From: Salinibaculum sp. SYNS191
GTDB lineage: Archaea; Halobacteriota; Halobacteria; Halobacteriales; Haloarculaceae
Length of the DNA stretch: 64,000 nucleotides
NCBI RefSeq assembly: GCF_037338445.1
Contig: NZ_CP147840.1
Location: forward strand, 39,153 to 103,152
Reading direction: 5' to 3'
Part shown: in pieces, positions 41,494 through 51,495 of the stretch
How the letters are laid out: each line of letters opens with the position of its first letter
How positions within the stretch are numbered: the first letter of the stretch is position 1
Program-made: the position numbers and the translations under genes
The notes under the pieces: model-generated
The model's input: only the letters and a program-made list of their open reading frames with translations
The model's database searches: none
Told to the model about the DNA's origin: nothing

Positions 41494-41936
41494 TCTCGGA
41501 TCCACTTCGCCGGTTTGCTGCCCTGTTCCCGCAGGCCGTCGTAGCCGTCGTTGACCGCCGGGATCATCCGCAGGAGGCCGATGATGACCAGCGGGACGAA
41601 CACTGCAACGGCGATGACTGTGAGGACGCCAAACGACGCGATCGTCAGCGAGAGTGCCAGCGCGGCCGCCGCGTAGATCTGCTCCCGTGGCGTCCCCGCG
41701 ATAGCCCACTTCACGAGCTGGCCGTAGTAGCGGATCGGAGCCAGCACAGTGAACGCGAACCAGCCACGGGCGCGGTCCTCGAACCACTCTCGGTCCGAGA
41801 AGAAGTCCCGCCAGTTGCCGGCCGCGCCCCGCATCTGGCTCCAGACCCAGCCGACGAGCGAGCCGAGCGCGCCAACGACGGCCATCCCGGCCGCGGCGAG
41901 GCTGCCGAGAACGTTGCGGGCAGTCTCCGCCGGCAT
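41490..41936 (-). CDS. Membrane protein, 148 aa
   Basis: ATG 41936 two bases after the previous stop. MPAETARNVLGSLAAAGMAV, then a soluble stretch (NWRDFFSDREWFEDRARG), and two C-terminal membrane segments (IYAAAALALSLTIASFGVLT, AVFVPLVIIGLLRMIP). Three hydrophobic regions. Unrecognised family. Confidence 0.68.
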   Translation of the reverse strand: MPAETARNVLGSLAAAGMAVVGALGSLVGWVWSQMRGAAGNWRDFFSDREWFEDRARGWFAFTVLAPIRYYGQLVKWAIAGTPREQIYAAAALALSLTIASFGVLTVIAVAVFVPLVIIGLLRMIPAVNDGYDGLREQGSKPAKWIRE

Positions 41937-41937
41937 C

Positions 41938-42168
41938 TTACCAGCCCCGGCGCGAGAGTGCGTAGTGCAGCCCTGTGTTCGCCCCACCGATCAGGATGAT
42001 GGCGAGCAGGAGCGAGCCCGTTGACCCCTGGCGACCCATCGCCGCGAACATCAGCAGTGCGACAAAGAACACCAGGCTGAACAGGAACAGGACGCCCAGG
42101 AACTTCCCGATTTGTTTGATTGCGGTGCTATCGACGCTGTCAGTTGCTTGCTGTAGTTTCGTACTCAT
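41938..42168 (-). CDS. Small two-TM membrane protein, 76 aa
   Basis: ATG 42168 seven bases after the upstream stop. Segments IGKFLGVLFLFSLVFFVALL and SLLLAIILIGGANTGLHYAL. Ends SRRGW. One of five tiny membrane proteins in the operon. Confidence 0.65.
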   Translation of the reverse strand: MSTKLQQATDSVDSTAIKQIGKFLGVLFLFSLVFFVALLMFAAMGRQGSTGSLLLAIILIGGANTGLHYALSRRGW

Positions 42169-42175
42169 GTGTGGT

Positions 42176-42820
42176 TCAGGTTAGTTTGAGGAACGAGCAG
42201 GACACGTCGGGCAGGTACTGCGTGTTGAGTTCGGCGAGGCGCTTGGTGTCGATATCCTCGCCAGGGATGACGTACGTATCCAAGACCGACCGTAGCTCCT
42301 CGATGGCCTTCGCGACAGCCTGGTCTTCGAGTTCGCACCTCTCGTCGACTGTGCGATCGGTCGTCGCGACCATCCCGCCGTTCGTGTAGTTGCCGTCGAC
42401 GACGTCGGCGACCAGGTACCGCGTGTCGCTGCCACTCTCGTCGATGAACTCGATGGCAACGACATCGAAGTCCGTCGTCGCCGTCGTTCGGGCGTTGATG
42501 TACCGCTCGAAGGACTCGTTGTGCTCGTTGACGAATGTCTGAACCTCCTGTGCTGTCAGTTGTGCATCCGCCGTCTCGCCCAGGTTGAGGAGTCGCTGAT
42601 AGCCGCCTTCGGCGGTTCCCTTGTAGCCAGCCCAGATCGTCTCCAGGCTGTCGATACTCAGCAGGCCGTCGTCTGTCTCGTTGTCGGCCGTTGACTCGTC
42701 GTCGCCGAAGATGCCGTCGAGGAAGCCGCCGTCGTCGGCCGCGACGCTGCCGACTGCGACGCCGGTCGTGGCGGTCGCGAGGACGAGCGCGGCCGCGAGG
42801 ACGGTCGCCCGCCTACGCAT
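42176..42820 (-). CDS. Sec-secreted protein, 214 aa
   Basis: ATG 42820 chosen: RRRATVLAAALVLATATTG is a good signal peptide and GAGGG lies upstream; a longer GTG start at 42844 adds eight residues. The mature part is acidic with a coiled helical region (LTAQEVQTFVNEHNESFERY) and a C-terminal CSFLKLT. Asn-glycosylation sites present. Extracellular. Confidence 0.7.
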   Translation of the reverse strand: MRRRATVLAAALVLATATTGVAVGSVAADDGGFLDGIFGDDESTADNETDDGLLSIDSLETIWAGYKGTAEGGYQRLLNLGETADAQLTAQEVQTFVNEHNESFERYINARTTATTDFDVVAIEFIDESGSDTRYLVADVVDGNYTNGGMVATTDRTVDERCELEDQAVAKAIEELRSVLDTYVIPGEDIDTKRLAELNTQYLPDVSCSFLKLT

Positions 42821-42897
42821 GCTCGTTCCCTCTGTTGGTGCCACGAGCGCCGTCTCTCTCGGGCTCGTGGCGCAGTGTGTCTGTGTGCATGGTTACT

Positions 42898-43134
42898 TCA
42901 GTGGTCGATCGCCTTCGCCAGTCGTGACGTACCCTGATAGGCACGCTGCCAGTCCAGGATCGACATCACGACCTTGCGGCCCGGGATGGGGCTGCTTCCC
43001 AGCAACACCTGTGCGAGAATGTCCAGGATCGCGAACGGGAACACGATGACCAGGAACAGAATCGACACGGCGATGTTGACCGGGTACAGCAGGATCCCGA
43101 AGACGATTCGGATTGCGCCTGTTTTCCGTGACAT
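42898..43134 (-). CDS. Small membrane protein, 78 aa
   Basis: ATG 43134 with GGGGAG upstream. MSRKTGAIRIVFGILLYPVN and ILFLVIVFPFAILDILAQVL are two hydrophobic segments, then a soluble tail. A spacer of 234 bases without a gene (43135-43368) separates it from the next upstream gene. Confidence 0.65.
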   Translation of the reverse strand: MSRKTGAIRIVFGILLYPVNIAVSILFLVIVFPFAILDILAQVLLGSSPIPGRKVVMSILDWQRAYQGTSRLAKAIDH

Positions 43135-43368
43135 GGTTGGTGCGTCTCCCCGGACTGAGCCGCGGAGACTCACGTGACGCCGGCTGGATTCCCTGCCCGG
43201 GATGCCGGCGTCGTCAGATGAACAGAGTGTGGCAGTCGGGACGGTTGCAGTGGGGTGTGTTGGGGTAGCAGTCAAGCCGGATACGATGCCTCCGAGCCGG
43301 GCAATGCCTGCGGCCCGTCGCGACCGGGCTGTCGACCGAATCGAGCGCAGGAAAGATGGAGTTGGCAG

Positions 43369-44313
43369 TTACCAGAACGCGCCGAAATCGCTGACCAGGG
43401 TCCACCAGCCGTACTTGTTGTTACCGACCGCACGGATGTCAACTGAGGAGTCGTCTGCAAACTCCTCGCCCAGCTCGACGCGGACGAGGTTCGCATCCTC
43501 GTCGTAGACGCCGTAGGTGCCCTCCGCGTCCGAGGGGGCGGAGTCGTAGAACACCTTGATCGGCGTGCCGTCGACGTAGACCTGCTGGGTCTTCAGCCAG
43601 TCGCCGCTCTCGACTTCTTCGGGGACGGCGTTGGCGAAGCGCTGCTGGACCGACGTGTCGGTATCGCCGGCCTCGTCTTCGAGCGTCAGGATGACGCTCG
43701 TGTTGTCGCCGTCGACTGTGACGTCGCTCTGGTCGAGTTCGGCGTTCTTGTCGACGCTCCAGTTGAAGCCGAAGGCACTGAAGCCGTCACTGCCGAACTC
43801 CATCGCCCCAGCGTCGCCCCGCAGGACGGTTCGCTCGTCCGTGTTTTCGAGGTACACCGTCGTGTTCGTCATGTCGCTACTGGTCGGGTCGTCCAGTGAC
43901 GAGTTGTCGATGAATCGCAGCGTCACCGACTTGTTCTCGTTGGCGGCCATCGGCATCCGCTCGAAGTCACTCTCGGCGAAGGTCGTGTTGTAGTAGTACG
44001 TCGTCCCGTCGTCCCCGGTTTTCGTGAAGTAACCTGGATCCGACGCGTTCGTGACCGTCTTGATGACGGTGTCCGTCTCCGGATCGATGATACGAATTTC
44101 CGGCTTGGTCGTCGCATAGCTTGCCTGAATCGTCGAGAGGTTCACCCCGTCAGACGCGTTGAACGTCGTCTGCGTTTCGCCGTCCGCATAGGCGGAGGTC
44201 GTCGAGGTCACAGTCGTTTCGGAGTCGATACTCGGGGCTGCCATCGCGACGCCTGCCGTCAGCAGCAGGAGCGCGAACAGTGCAGCCACGCCTGTCTTGA
44301 TTGAGTGTCGCAT
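43369..44313 (-). CDS. Secreted surface protein, 314 aa
   Basis: Sec signal VAALFALLLLTAGVAMAAPS, then a Thr/Asp/Asn-rich beta protein with many N-glycosylation sites (NASDG, NATT-like, NKSVT, NSSLD). Composition resembles halophilic S-layer or virion spike proteins. It ends TLVSDFGAFW with no transmembrane anchor. Part of the surface operon. Confidence 0.7.
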   Translation of the reverse strand: MRHSIKTGVAALFALLLLTAGVAMAAPSIDSETTVTSTTSAYADGETQTTFNASDGVNLSTIQASYATTKPEIRIIDPETDTVIKTVTNASDPGYFTKTGDDGTTYYYNTTFAESDFERMPMAANENKSVTLRFIDNSSLDDPTSSDMTNTTVYLENTDERTVLRGDAGAMEFGSDGFSAFGFNWSVDKNAELDQSDVTVDGDNTSVILTLEDEAGDTDTSVQQRFANAVPEEVESGDWLKTQQVYVDGTPIKVFYDSAPSDAEGTYGVYDEDANLVRVELGEEFADDSSVDIRAVGNNKYGWWTLVSDFGAFW

Positions 44314-44422
44314 GAATCAGGATGGTTGGGTCGCAGTTGGTGAGCGAGCGATACAGTGGGCGTCTCTCGGCGGAGGCACCGGCGGCGGGGGCGGGGAACG
44401 CCTCCCGTGCTCCATCGGATGC

Positions 44423-45139
44423 TCATGTCAGGTCACTCTCCTGTGCGCCGCGCACGTCGATGCCGGTCGACTGTGAGATCCCCAGCAGCGTGTCCCAGTA
44501 GAAGGCCCGTCGAGAGTACCCGAACGTGCCGTCAGGCCACCAGTGCTTCCGCGACTTGACTTTCCAAGGGTTGAGCACGGCCGGTTCGTGGACATTCCAG
44601 CCGTTGCGGATCCACGGGCCGTAGCGGTCGTGCATGTCCGCGAGGTCGACCGTCTCGCCCACCTCTGTCGTCGCGACGTAGAAGTGATACGGGTTGACCG
44701 CTTTGAGTGTGGGGTGCGTCTCGCCAGTCGTCGGTACTGCGCTCGGATATGACTTGAGCAGGTAGTGGTAGCCGTCGACGTGTACGGATTCGATCGCTCC
44801 CGTCTCGTCGACCTCGACGTAGACGGGCTCCCGGTCGTACAGGTGTGAGTCTGCGCCAGAGAGTCCTTGCTGAGTAACGTAGTACGTCCAGTAGCAGGCC
44901 ATCGTGGTACTCCTCTCCGTCGAGTCGACGCGCCAGGCGTACATCTTCGAGGGCTTGACATCCAGCGTTCGCGTGACCAGCCGCGGCTGGTACTCTGAGA
45001 GGAAGTCCTCGTCGTAGGAGATCGTCACGAAGTCCGGCTGGGTCTCGTAGGGATCGAGTTGGCTGGCCGTGACTGTTCCAGCGCCGGCGACGGCCCCGCC
45101 GGTGGCGATGGTCGTCAGGAACTCGCGGCGTGAGAGCAT
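44423..45139 (-). CDS. Tat-exported protein, 238 aa
   Basis: Twin-arginine signal MLSRREFLTTIATGGAVAGA followed by a mature domain rich in aromatic residues (YAWRVDS, CYWTYYVTQQG, YHYLLKSYP, RKHWWPDG). Immediately downstream of the subtilase gene. Cys is present but no known catalytic motif. Exported folded, as Tat substrates are. Confidence 0.7.
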   Translation of the reverse strand: MLSRREFLTTIATGGAVAGAGTVTASQLDPYETQPDFVTISYDEDFLSEYQPRLVTRTLDVKPSKMYAWRVDSTERSTTMACYWTYYVTQQGLSGADSHLYDREPVYVEVDETGAIESVHVDGYHYLLKSYPSAVPTTGETHPTLKAVNPYHFYVATTEVGETVDLADMHDRYGPWIRNGWNVHEPAVLNPWKVKSRKHWWPDGTFGYSRRAFYWDTLLGISQSTGIDVRGAQESDLT

Positions 45140-45140
45140 C

Positions 45141-46697
45141 TTAGATCCCTACCTGGATACGGCGCAGTGCCTGGAAGCGCCAGTCGAGCCCCAGCGAGCG
45201 GTTGGCCTGGTCTCTCCGTTGTGCAGGCTCTGTCCGAGCATCGGTCTGGCTGGTTCCCGACGTGTTGTCGGCGACGAGCTTCGCGGCGTCGACCATTCCC
45301 GCGCCGACCTCCGTCGTCCCGGCCAGTGGGATCGGCCGCGTCGTGTTCGTAACCGCCGACACGAACGCGTCGGTGTCGTTCTCCAGATCTGGCCGGGCAT
45401 CGAGGCTGAGTGTTCCGACCGCCGCGACGATGGGCGTGCTCATCGACGTGCCCGACAGTGTCTCGTTGCGCCGGTAGCCGTCCGCGCTGAAGACCGGCAC
45501 CGTGACGCGCATCCCTGGCCCGGCGATATCAGGGCCAGCGCCGCGAGTGGTCCCGGACGAGAGGTCCGAATAACCGTTGTCCGAGCCAGTCTGTGAGAAG
45601 TACGCCGGCCCAGCCTGTGAGGCATTGGTCGCGTTGGTCGCCGCGACGGAGACGATGCCTGGTTCGGGGACGTCCGACGGCGAGGCAATCTGGGCTGGCC
45701 GCGTCATGCGGGAGTTCCCGACCGCGATGAACGCCGCGGTGCCGTTGCCGGCGACGAAGTGTCGCAAGGCATCGGCCAGCGACTCGTCGTAGACGGCACT
45801 CCCGAGCGACATCGAGAGGAGGTCCGCGTCCTGTGCCTCAGCCCAGTAGATGCCGTCGACGATATCCGCGGTCGACCCGCTGCCGTCGTCGGCGAGCGTC
45901 TTGCCGACGAGATAGTCCGCGCCGAGAGCGATGCCGTCGTACGTGTTGTTCGTGGCGTTTGCGGCCATCGAGGAAAGGACCCAGCTACCGTGTCCGTTGC
46001 CGTCAGACACGTTCGCGTAGTCGTTGCTCGCGACGGCGGGCTGGTCGGTGACGAAGTTGCGAGCACCGACGATGCGTTGGCCGTACAGCGGGTCGTCGGT
46101 GCCGTTGACGACGTTCGCCCCCGTGTCGAGGACGGCGACGCGGACGCCGCTGCCGTCGGCTGCAACCTGGTCGGCGTTGAGGTCGGTCGCGACTGCGCCG
46201 ATGGTCGACTGATTCGCGTCGCCGTCGAACGCGATGCCGTCGGTGTTGAAGCCACCGTCGACCAGCCAGTCCGACCGCGGGGCTTCGTAATCACTCTCGC
46301 TGGCGAGCGCGCCGACTGGCTCTGGGAGTGCATGCCGGTAGTTCGGGTCGACCGACTGGACGTACGAGCGCGATTGGAGTGGCATCGGGGCGATCGTTCC
46401 GCCGCCGAGGGCGACCAGTGGGTTCTGCAGGAGTGTCGGTGCGACGACCTCGTAGCGCGGCCCGGAGACGACTGCCGTGTTGTCAGCAGTCGCGTTCTCC
46501 ACAATGCTGTAGCCGGGTGCCGATTCAGCCCAGGCCTGCAGACTCGCGAACTCGCCGTCGTCGTAGGTCACGAGGAACGAGGGTTGCCCGTCGGTGCCGT
46601 ATTCGACGATGTCGCTGCTGCCGTCGGCCGCGGTCACCGGGACGGTGACTGTCGAGACGAGCATGAGCGCGGCGAGGGCGATTGCGCGACTGTTCAT
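45141..46697 (-). CDS. Secreted subtilisin-like serine protease (S8), 518 aa
   Basis: ATG 46697 with GGGAGGTGA in front and overlapping the preceding stop. Signal peptide IALAALMLVSTVTVPVTAAD. The catalytic triad is in VRVAVLDTGANVV (Asp), GNGHGSWVLSS (His) and LSGTSMSTPIVAAV (Ser), and there is an oxyanion Asn in AFIAVGNSR. It has a pro-region of about 140 residues and a C-terminal tail rich in Gln and Arg. Halolysin-like; probably processes surface proteins of this cluster, including its neighbour, or degrades the outer layer of partner cells. Confidence 0.92.
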   Translation of the reverse strand: MNSRAIALAALMLVSTVTVPVTAADGSSDIVEYGTDGQPSFLVTYDDGEFASLQAWAESAPGYSIVENATADNTAVVSGPRYEVVAPTLLQNPLVALGGGTIAPMPLQSRSYVQSVDPNYRHALPEPVGALASESDYEAPRSDWLVDGGFNTDGIAFDGDANQSTIGAVATDLNADQVAADGSGVRVAVLDTGANVVNGTDDPLYGQRIVGARNFVTDQPAVASNDYANVSDGNGHGSWVLSSMAANATNNTYDGIALGADYLVGKTLADDGSGSTADIVDGIYWAEAQDADLLSMSLGSAVYDESLADALRHFVAGNGTAAFIAVGNSRMTRPAQIASPSDVPEPGIVSVAATNATNASQAGPAYFSQTGSDNGYSDLSSGTTRGAGPDIAGPGMRVTVPVFSADGYRRNETLSGTSMSTPIVAAVGTLSLDARPDLENDTDAFVSAVTNTTRPIPLAGTTEVGAGMVDAAKLVADNTSGTSQTDARTEPAQRRDQANRSLGLDWRFQALRRIQVGI

Positions 46698-49600
46698 GGC
46701 ATCACCTCCCGGCGGCGAAGGGAGACGAACAGCCACAAGCCACCGAGTGAGACGCCGACGCCGCCGAGGGCGTCGGTGAAGCCGCTGACCTGCAGCTGCA
46801 GTTGTGCCAGCTGCCAGCGGATCGACTCAACGGTGCTATCGACGAGGCCGCTGGGTCGGCGGATACTCAGGTCGACGGTGCCGCTGTCGTCGGTGTAGGT
46901 CCTGATGAGTGTCTGATTATCCATGTGTGTGACGCGTCCGAACTGCGTGCCGTCGGTCGTGATGGGGTTCTCCCCGCGGTAGATGTAGGTGCCGTCGTCA
47001 GGCGTCGCCTGGGCGTGGATGACGATCTCCGAGCGCGTGGTGACGCTCTTCCTCTCCTCGCCGCGGAGGACGCGCACCGTGAGGTCGCCCATCGGATTCT
47101 GGTCGATATCGCTGGTGTAGGCATGGATACTCGACGGGACGTCCTGTTGTCGACCGACGACAGCGGCGATGGTGATGTCGGTTCCGTCGCGCTGAATATC
47201 GCCGGCGTCGAGGCCGTCGCCGACTGGTGCGTAGCGGCCGGTCGGCCCCGATTCCGCACGGATACTCGGCGGCCGGTTGACGTCGTTGGCAGCCGCCTTG
47301 ATCGGGATGCGGCGGACGTACTGGTTGCCGTCGAGATCGCTGTAGGTCAACTCGACCAGGTGGCGGCCCTGGCCGGCCGTCGTGAACGAGGTCTGTCGGC
47401 CGTTCTCGATGCCTGTCGTCGACAGTGTCGAGCCGTCGGGGCCGTAGACCGTCGCGTCGGTCAGGTTGCGGTACGTCGAGTCTGCTGCCGGGTTGAGTTC
47501 GACGGTAACGCTGTCGTCTGGCCCTGGTGCGAGCGACGAGACGCGGACGGAGTTGACTGCCGGCGGGTCGGCATCGACGAGCGGATTGCTCACTCGTTCG
47601 GTCGCGCCGGCGATTCCGTCTGGCGTCGCCGCCAACCACTCGAATTGCACGCTGGTCGCATCGCCGAGTGGGAAGTCCTCGATGCGGACGACCGTCTCTC
47701 CCTGGCCGACTGTCGTTGCCGCGGACTGGTCGATGCTGATGTACTCCTCGGGGACTGGGCGGTCGGTCCCGTTGCTGAAGTGCGCGATGACGGCCACCTC
47801 TTCGGAATCGATCGGCCCGTCGAAGCGCGCCAGTGAGGAGACGGTTTCGGCGGCCGTCGAACTGTCTGTCTCCGTCGGAATCGAGTCGCGCGTCTCATCG
47901 ATAGCCTGTTCCAGTGCCGCAATCCGCTGGGTGAGTTCGCCGTCTGTAAGGTCGCTGGCGTTGATGTCCAGGTTGATATCCTCCGTGGCGTTCTGGTTCT
48001 GGAGAAGATCCCGGACGCGCTGGTCGAGCTGGTCGTTGCGCTTCCGGAGGTCGTTGAGTTCGCTGTAGGCTTTTTCGAGGTCGTCGTGGGCGGTGCTCAG
48101 GTTGCCCACGAGGTCGGCGATGCGTCGCGACTGGTTCTCCACCAGGTTGCGCAGGCCGTCGATGCGGTCCTGATAGCGCGAGAGGTTCGTGGAGAGTGAC
48201 GGCGAGGAGAACTCACGCAGTTCCAGGTCGACGTTGGACTCGGGGGGAGAGGCGCGGACCGAACTGGTTGGGAGATAGACCGACGACTGCACGTCTGTCG
48301 TGTCGTACAGCGTCCGGATATCGGCGAGCGTGATATTCTGTGGGTCCTTGCTCAGTTCGTCAAGTGGACCTTTGTAGGCGCTGACTCCCGCCGTGTTGAC
48401 CGACGACGGGATCGTCACGCCCCAGGCACCGTTCTGATCGGTGACGGTCGTCGTGCGGTCGAACTCGTTGGCGCTGAGTTTGTCGGTGATGTAGCTGGCG
48501 CGGTCGGTCAGGCGGCCCGCCTCGTCTTCGAGTGTGTCGACGTAGCCTGAGAATAGGGAGTCGGGGCTCCCGACCATGACGACGTAGGCTGTCGCCTTGG
48601 TTCCCGCTGGGTAGATGCGGTAGAGGCCGCGGTCGAGTGTGGCCGTGGCGTACTCGTGGTCGCTGCCGAAATCGACGCTCTTGACGCGATTCAGTTCCAG
48701 CGTCGAGTTGCTGATGACGGAGCCGCTCGGGCCGAGTTGTTCGACGACGACGCGTCTGTCGCGCTGCACGCCCGGCAGTTGCTTGTCGACACCGTCCTGG
48801 ATGAGTGTGTTGGCGGTCGGGTCCCAGACGCTGAAAGCCAATTTCTCGCCTGCGTCAGCTCTCAACTTGGGCGTCTCCAGCGTGGGTTTGTAGTCCCAGT
48901 CGCCGGCGTCGTGGACAGCGACGACCTCGGCGTCATCGTCGAAGACACCGCCCTGGCCCAGGATGTTCAGGTCAGGATTCCAGGCATCGGGAATTGGGTC
49001 TTCCGCGCGGTCGAGCAGGTCGCTGGCCTTCTGTCTGAGTTCGTCGGTGGACAGACTTGTATCAAGATGGTCGTAGTCGACACCGATCACCGTGACGGTG
49101 GCGTTGGCGACTGTTGAGTCGGATTGGTCGATGACACGTCCAGATAAATTATTGGCACTTCCACCTTCGCCACCAGAACTCAGGTCATTATTTGGAGCGC
49201 GGAAATCCCTTAAAACTCCAGATGTTGGGTTACTATTTTGATTATCTGCCCCTTCACTCCCCGCAACCATCATGACACTAAGGTCATGCGAGGTATCATA
49301 TGCAATTGTATCACTCGCTATCTGGTTTGTCCTATCTACGTCAGAAAAGACCTTTACTGACACCTCTCCGTTAGTTTTATCGAGAGACAAGTTAATGAAA
49401 TAACGGTCGCTCCCAATCCCTAACGCAGCTCCGGAGTTTGTCGTATTACCATTTGTTATTTCACGCAACTTGATAGACTTACCACCAGCACCTCCGAGGT
49501 CTCCCTGGTCAATGCCGATATAGTAATCAGATTTTTGTCTGGCTTTTGCGTCCGTTGACCACCCAGTTACCCACGAACTTGGATCACCATAATTAGTAAC

Positions 49601-51457
49601 AGCAAAGCTATATTGCACTCTTTCCGGAGTCGAATTTACATAGTATGCGCTATCATCCTCATGTTGAATTTCGTTAATATTTAGAGTATCTCGATTAACA
49701 GGAGAATACACATTTTCACCATTCCTGTTTGTAGGGGTTCTAACGTCGAATTTAGAGCTTGATGAAGATGATTTAGAAACACTAATTTCCCCCAAATAAG
49801 CGTCTAAATAACCTGCACTCGATACGCTTCCACTTTTTTGTTGTACTGCATATAGATATTGGTATGACACATTACCAATATACGCTTCTGATGTTCCAAT
49901 CAGGTCCGTGCGTTCACTATCATTGTAGGCGGAAGCAACCACTTTGTCCTTTGTTTGATTTATCTCAAGAGAAAAGTAAACATTTGCCCGGTTTGGGATA
50001 TCAATTTCTGCACCTCGATTTATATTAGCTCCGTCAGTTTCGGAACGGGCTATAAATGTGTTCTCCAATCTAACGCCAGCGGATTGGTCAACATTTGACC
50101 ACGAACCCTTGGTTTCAGATACACCAACTACAAAATTACTATGGTCTGCATGATTGTAGTAATTATATGTGAAATTAATAGTGTAATCATCATTTTTTGG
50201 CATTTGGACAGATGAGTTGGTTGACAGTAGCACATCGTCACCGCCAGTAGCGCCATGAACGATGACACTACTTTTATTATGAACGCTGAAATGATTATTT
50301 CCGTCACCACTCTCCTTAAACTTAGATAGGTCTATCCCGGTTTCAGATGAATAATTTTTAGTTTTCAGTGTTAGGTCACTGACGTCCCCATCCATATTTC
50401 CGTTATCTTGCCCATTTGACCCCTGACCCATTGCCGCATAGAGATAATCATACGAAACAGTAGGGTCATAATTTGCGGAGACAGATCCTATAACGTTTGT
50501 TTTACCTGAATCACTATAGACAGTCAAAACAGCAGTACCGTTATCACGATATGTTTCCATATCAGTATAATATCTATTGCCGCTGGTTAGAGAAATCGCT
50601 GAAGATTGAGATCGTCCATTCCGGTCCCATGTTCGCAAAATAATCTGATCACCGGCCAATCTCGCCACAGCGCCGTAGTTGACCCCCGACTCGGTAGTAT
50701 CTCCTTGAGCGGCCCAACCAACATCAAAGGCGGCATTATCGGTATAATTGTCCACTTTGAAATTATATGAGAGAGTCGCGTTGCGTTTGATACCTGGCCC
50801 AACATCGTTGTAGACACGCCCGGTATCATCACCGTCAAGATTCGTGAAGCTAAGCGTTGACGAATTTTCAATCTGATAAACGCTGTTAGGATCCGATTCA
50901 CTAAATTTAGTCAAATCAATATTGCTAGTTGTTTCAGCATTCGCAAGACCGATCAAACCGATATTTGAGGGAGCCAGTATCGCGGTGAATGGTGAGCCGA
51001 TTGTAGCCATGACGACCAGTATCGCAATCCCCGAAGCAACAGTAGGTTGTCGGGTTACTCGCTTCCGCAAGAGCCAAAAAATCGCCGGAGCGGACACGAT
51101 GACCGCCAAGACTAGAATTGACTCCCATGAGACGGTTGTCAGAGTTTGGGCCACCCAAATATCATTTACAGTATTGAGGATACCCAAACCTGCAAGCGTC
51201 CACATCCCGGCACGGGCGACGCTCTTGTAGCCCCAATTGGCGACACGCCAGAAGACGATGAACGCACTGACCGTCACGACCGGGATCAGCGCACCGACGC
51301 CGACCCAACCGACTGCGTCAATGAGCATGGCAGTAACAGGATTTCGTTCGACCGCAGTACCGTACACCTGAAACGTAATCGCGAACGGGATGGCTGACCC
51401 CAGCAGCGCCAACAGGAAGGCCATGCGCCGCTCGTGAGTGGAGAATGTCTCTGTCAT
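46694..51457 (-). CDS. Giant membrane-anchored surface protein with adhesin-like repeats and coiled coil, 1587 aa
   Basis: ATG 51457. The N-terminal 180 residues contain several membrane helices (FLLALLGSAIPFAITFQVYG, IPVVTVSAFIVFWRVANWG, ILVLAVIVSAPAIFWLLRKR). Then come three beta domains of about 190 residues each, resembling LamG/concanavalin-type folds (TKFSESDPNSVYQIENSSTL; SKFKESGDGNNHFSVHNKSS; NINEIQHEDDSAYYVNSTPE), then a carboxypeptidase-regulatory-like fold (SGRVIDQSDSTVANATVTVI), a coiled coil (RDRIDGLRNLV-type, about 48070-48130), Ig-like C-terminal domains and a hydrophobic C-terminal helix (LGGVGVSLGGLWLFVS). It is extracellular. The DNA for the repeats (about 49130-51190) is AT-rich compared with the GC-rich rest. 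Adhesin or receptor-binding spike by inference. Confidence 0.8.
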   Translation of the reverse strand: MTETFSTHERRMAFLLALLGSAIPFAITFQVYGTAVERNPVTAMLIDAVGWVGVGALIPVVTVSAFIVFWRVANWGYKSVARAGMWTLAGLGILNTVNDIWVAQTLTTVSWESILVLAVIVSAPAIFWLLRKRVTRQPTVASGIAILVVMATIGSPFTAILAPSNIGLIGLANAETTSNIDLTKFSESDPNSVYQIENSSTLSFTNLDGDDTGRVYNDVGPGIKRNATLSYNFKVDNYTDNAAFDVGWAAQGDTTESGVNYGAVARLAGDQIILRTWDRNGRSQSSAISLTSGNRYYTDMETYRDNGTAVLTVYSDSGKTNVIGSVSANYDPTVSYDYLYAAMGQGSNGQDNGNMDGDVSDLTLKTKNYSSETGIDLSKFKESGDGNNHFSVHNKSSVIVHGATGGDDVLLSTNSSVQMPKNDDYTINFTYNYYNHADHSNFVVGVSETKGSWSNVDQSAGVRLENTFIARSETDGANINRGAEIDIPNRANVYFSLEINQTKDKVVASAYNDSERTDLIGTSEAYIGNVSYQYLYAVQQKSGSVSSAGYLDAYLGEISVSKSSSSSSKFDVRTPTNRNGENVYSPVNRDTLNINEIQHEDDSAYYVNSTPERVQYSFAVTNYGDPSSWVTGWSTDAKARQKSDYYIGIDQGDLGGAGGKSIKLREITNGNTTNSGAALGIGSDRYFINLSLDKTNGEVSVKVFSDVDRTNQIASDTIAYDTSHDLSVMMVAGSEGADNQNSNPTSGVLRDFRAPNNDLSSGGEGGSANNLSGRVIDQSDSTVANATVTVIGVDYDHLDTSLSTDELRQKASDLLDRAEDPIPDAWNPDLNILGQGGVFDDDAEVVAVHDAGDWDYKPTLETPKLRADAGEKLAFSVWDPTANTLIQDGVDKQLPGVQRDRRVVVEQLGPSGSVISNSTLELNRVKSVDFGSDHEYATATLDRGLYRIYPAGTKATAYVVMVGSPDSLFSGYVDTLEDEAGRLTDRASYITDKLSANEFDRTTTVTDQNGAWGVTIPSSVNTAGVSAYKGPLDELSKDPQNITLADIRTLYDTTDVQSSVYLPTSSVRASPPESNVDLELREFSSPSLSTNLSRYQDRIDGLRNLVENQSRRIADLVGNLSTAHDDLEKAYSELNDLRKRNDQLDQRVRDLLQNQNATEDINLDINASDLTDGELTQRIAALEQAIDETRDSIPTETDSSTAAETVSSLARFDGPIDSEEVAVIAHFSNGTDRPVPEEYISIDQSAATTVGQGETVVRIEDFPLGDATSVQFEWLAATPDGIAGATERVSNPLVDADPPAVNSVRVSSLAPGPDDSVTVELNPAADSTYRNLTDATVYGPDGSTLSTTGIENGRQTSFTTAGQGRHLVELTYSDLDGNQYVRRIPIKAAANDVNRPPSIRAESGPTGRYAPVGDGLDAGDIQRDGTDITIAAVVGRQQDVPSSIHAYTSDIDQNPMGDLTVRVLRGEERKSVTTRSEIVIHAQATPDDGTYIYRGENPITTDGTQFGRVTHMDNQTLIRTYTDDSGTVDLSIRRPSGLVDSTVESIRWQLAQLQLQVSGFTDALGGVGVSLGGLWLFVSLRRREVMP
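49130..51190. other. AT-rich module inside the 1587-aa gene
   Basis: The base composition drops sharply within one open frame: left of about 49130 the codons end mostly in G/C, while inside the block A/T-ending codons dominate. It encodes the three repeated adhesin-like domains. This suggests the receptor-binding portion was exchanged while the anchor and stalk were kept. Confidence 0.6.
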
Positions 51458-51495
51458 TGTAAATTCACAATCTGCGAAAGTTGCGAATCGTGCTT

